The notes below the pieces were generated by a model. That model did not search any database and was not told the DNA's origin. It saw only the letters and a list, made by a program, of their open reading frames with translations. The translations under genes and the position numbers were made by a program. Positions 14,197 to 15,047 of a stretch of DNA of 15,047 bases are shown piece by piece (within the stretch, counting starts at the first letter, position 1; each line of letters starts with the position of its first letter). The stretch covers positions 1 to 15,047 of the forward strand of contig JAHYYD010000019.1 of assembly GCA_019425105.1 (NCBI GenBank). Reading direction: 5' to 3'. The DNA is from Actinomycetota bacterium. GTDB lineage: Bacteria; Actinomycetota; Actinomycetes; Actinomycetales; Actinomycetaceae.

Positions 14197-15047
14197 ATGA
14201 GCATTCCTCTCGCGCAGCGAGCGAATGCCCCCGAGTTCGTCCCCTTCCCGGGCGAACATCATGGGATCGAATGGGAGGAGCTGACGCCTGCCCACCACGG
14301 TGGCCTGTCCGCCCTTTTCGCCCGTATGGAGGCCCGCGATAACCCGCCGTATCGCACCAGCCCGGACGAGGTCGAGGAAATGCTCTCGGGTGCTTCGCAG
14401 TGGCGAGGCCTCGTCGGGATTGCCCGCAAGGGCATCGCGGCGGGTCGCATCGTCGCCTTTGCTCAGGTGGTCCTGCGTTTCCCTGGGCGAGTGGAGTGCG
14501 TGTGCGTCGGGGGAGTGGACCCCGACTTTCGGCGCATCGGCCTCGGCAATGCGATCGTCGACTGGCAGGAGGGTACTGCCCGCCAGATGCTGGCCGAGGT
14601 TGAGGGTGATGCTCCCGCCCAGATCACCTGTCACGTCGAGACCGGCCAGGATGACCTCGAGGTGCAGCTGAAAGTCCATGGTTTCCGTTGGACGCGCACC
14701 TACTACGAACTGCGCGCTTCGCTCGAGGGACTGCCGCAGCTGCCTGGCCTGGGCTCGTACATGAGCATCGAGGCCTGGGGCCCCCAGTGGGAGGAACCTG
14801 CCCTGCGTGCGGCGAACCGCCTCAACGAGTCCGAGTGGGGTCGGCCCCCGCTCACTCAGGAGCAGTGGATGCAGGGGCGCACGGCCTTCGCTCCCGAATG
14901 GTCGTTCGTCGCCGTCGACCGCACGGGGGATCGCCCCCGCGTCGCCGGCTTCCTGCTGGCATCGTGTTACGAGCAGGATTGGGCGGCTCTGGGCTGGCGC
15001 GAGGGGTACATCGACCAGCTGGGCGTCCTGTCCCAGTGGCGCGACAG
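14197..15047 (+). CDS. Second tandem GNAT acetyltransferase, paralogue of the preceding gene (3' end missing)
   Basis: The 283 visible residues begin MSIPLAQRANAPEFVPFPGE and align with the start of the upstream gene, so the two arose by tandem duplication. A GNAT motif A is seen at VDPDFRRIGLGNAIVDWQ (R-R-I-G-L-G), followed by WQEGTARQMLAEVEG, parallel to YWQDGRARQMLVEAFG in the upstream copy. The visible C-terminal domain contains APEWSFVAVDRTGD, matching the neighbour's DPRWSFVAVDSEGD, and stops at GVLSQWRD, just where the second motif A should begin. Divergence outside these motifs is strong, so the substrates may differ. The substrate is unknown. It is translated from an excellent ribosome site 18 bp after the upstream stop. 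Confidence 0.83.
   Translation, partial: MSIPLAQRANAPEFVPFPGEHHGIEWEELTPAHHGGLSALFARMEARDNPPYRTSPDEVEEMLSGASQWRGLVGIARKGIAAGRIVAFAQVVLRFPGRVECVCVGGVDPDFRRIGLGNAIVDWQEGTARQMLAEVEGDAPAQITCHVETGQDDLEVQLKVHGFRWTRTYYELRASLEGLPQLPGLGSYMSIEAWGPQWEEPALRAANRLNESEWGRPPLTQEQWMQGRTAFAPEWSFVAVDRTGDRPRVAGFLLASCYEQDWAALGWREGYIDQLGVLSQWRD

Noticed and set aside
13318..14679. A 453-codon minus-strand frame across both GNAT genes
   Set aside because: An antisense shadow. Both plus-strand genes carry clear GNAT motifs and good ribosome sites.
1..15047. CRISPR arrays, tRNA or rRNA genes, IS elements, integrase or transposase genes
   Set aside because: None seen on either strand. The only substantial repeat is the smc-tail pair.

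Overview
The window is a high-GC actinobacterial chromosome segment. By eye, core genes run at about 65-70% GC with G/C-biased third codon positions. A two-domain DhaM, an actinobacterial-type ParE next to a DUF7455 zinc-ribbon protein, HicAB of the actinobacterial HTH type and tandem double-GNAT genes fit an Actinomycetaceae member (Actinomyces/Schaalia-like). The genus is inference; no rRNA is present.

Left core block (1-4723, + strand): the 3' part of dhaM (PTS-linked dihydroxyacetone kinase phosphodonor with a fused HPr domain), ndk overlapping it by 4 bp, then a full-length smc.

Accessory block (4724-about 10360): directly after smc lies a low-GC (about 40%) minus-strand pair, an OLD-family ATPase-TOPRIM nuclease followed by a UvrD-like helicase. 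This is the two-gene architecture of Gabija anti-phage defence (gajA-gajB). Beyond it is a decayed ABC-transporter ATPase tail with its probable terminator. It is joined to a second, truncated copy of the last 186 bp of smc, so the Gabija segment is bracketed by two smc 3' ends (6 mismatches, period 4645 bp). No integrase or transposase is visible. Then come a very acidic orphan ORF and a hicA-hicB toxin-antitoxin operon with a palindromic operator inside its promoter.

Right core block (about 10409-15047): a divergent pair, the DUF7455 small zinc-ribbon gene (minus, with a strong hairpin terminator) and parE (plus), then two tandem paralogous tandem-GNAT acetyltransferases, the second cut by the window edge.

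The most interesting points are: (i) the Gabija module at the smc 3' end, bracketed by smc-tail repeats, which suggests that the smc terminus is a gene-restoring insertion site; (ii) four genes (smc, the 9407 ORF, hicA, parE) with a TANNNT -10 element exactly 6-7 nt before the start codon and no Shine-Dalgarno, which suggests leaderless transcripts; and (iii) the compact hicAB promoter/operator. No clearly new multi-gene system is demonstrable from sequence alone. The defence cluster and its flanking duplication are the best candidates for follow-up.
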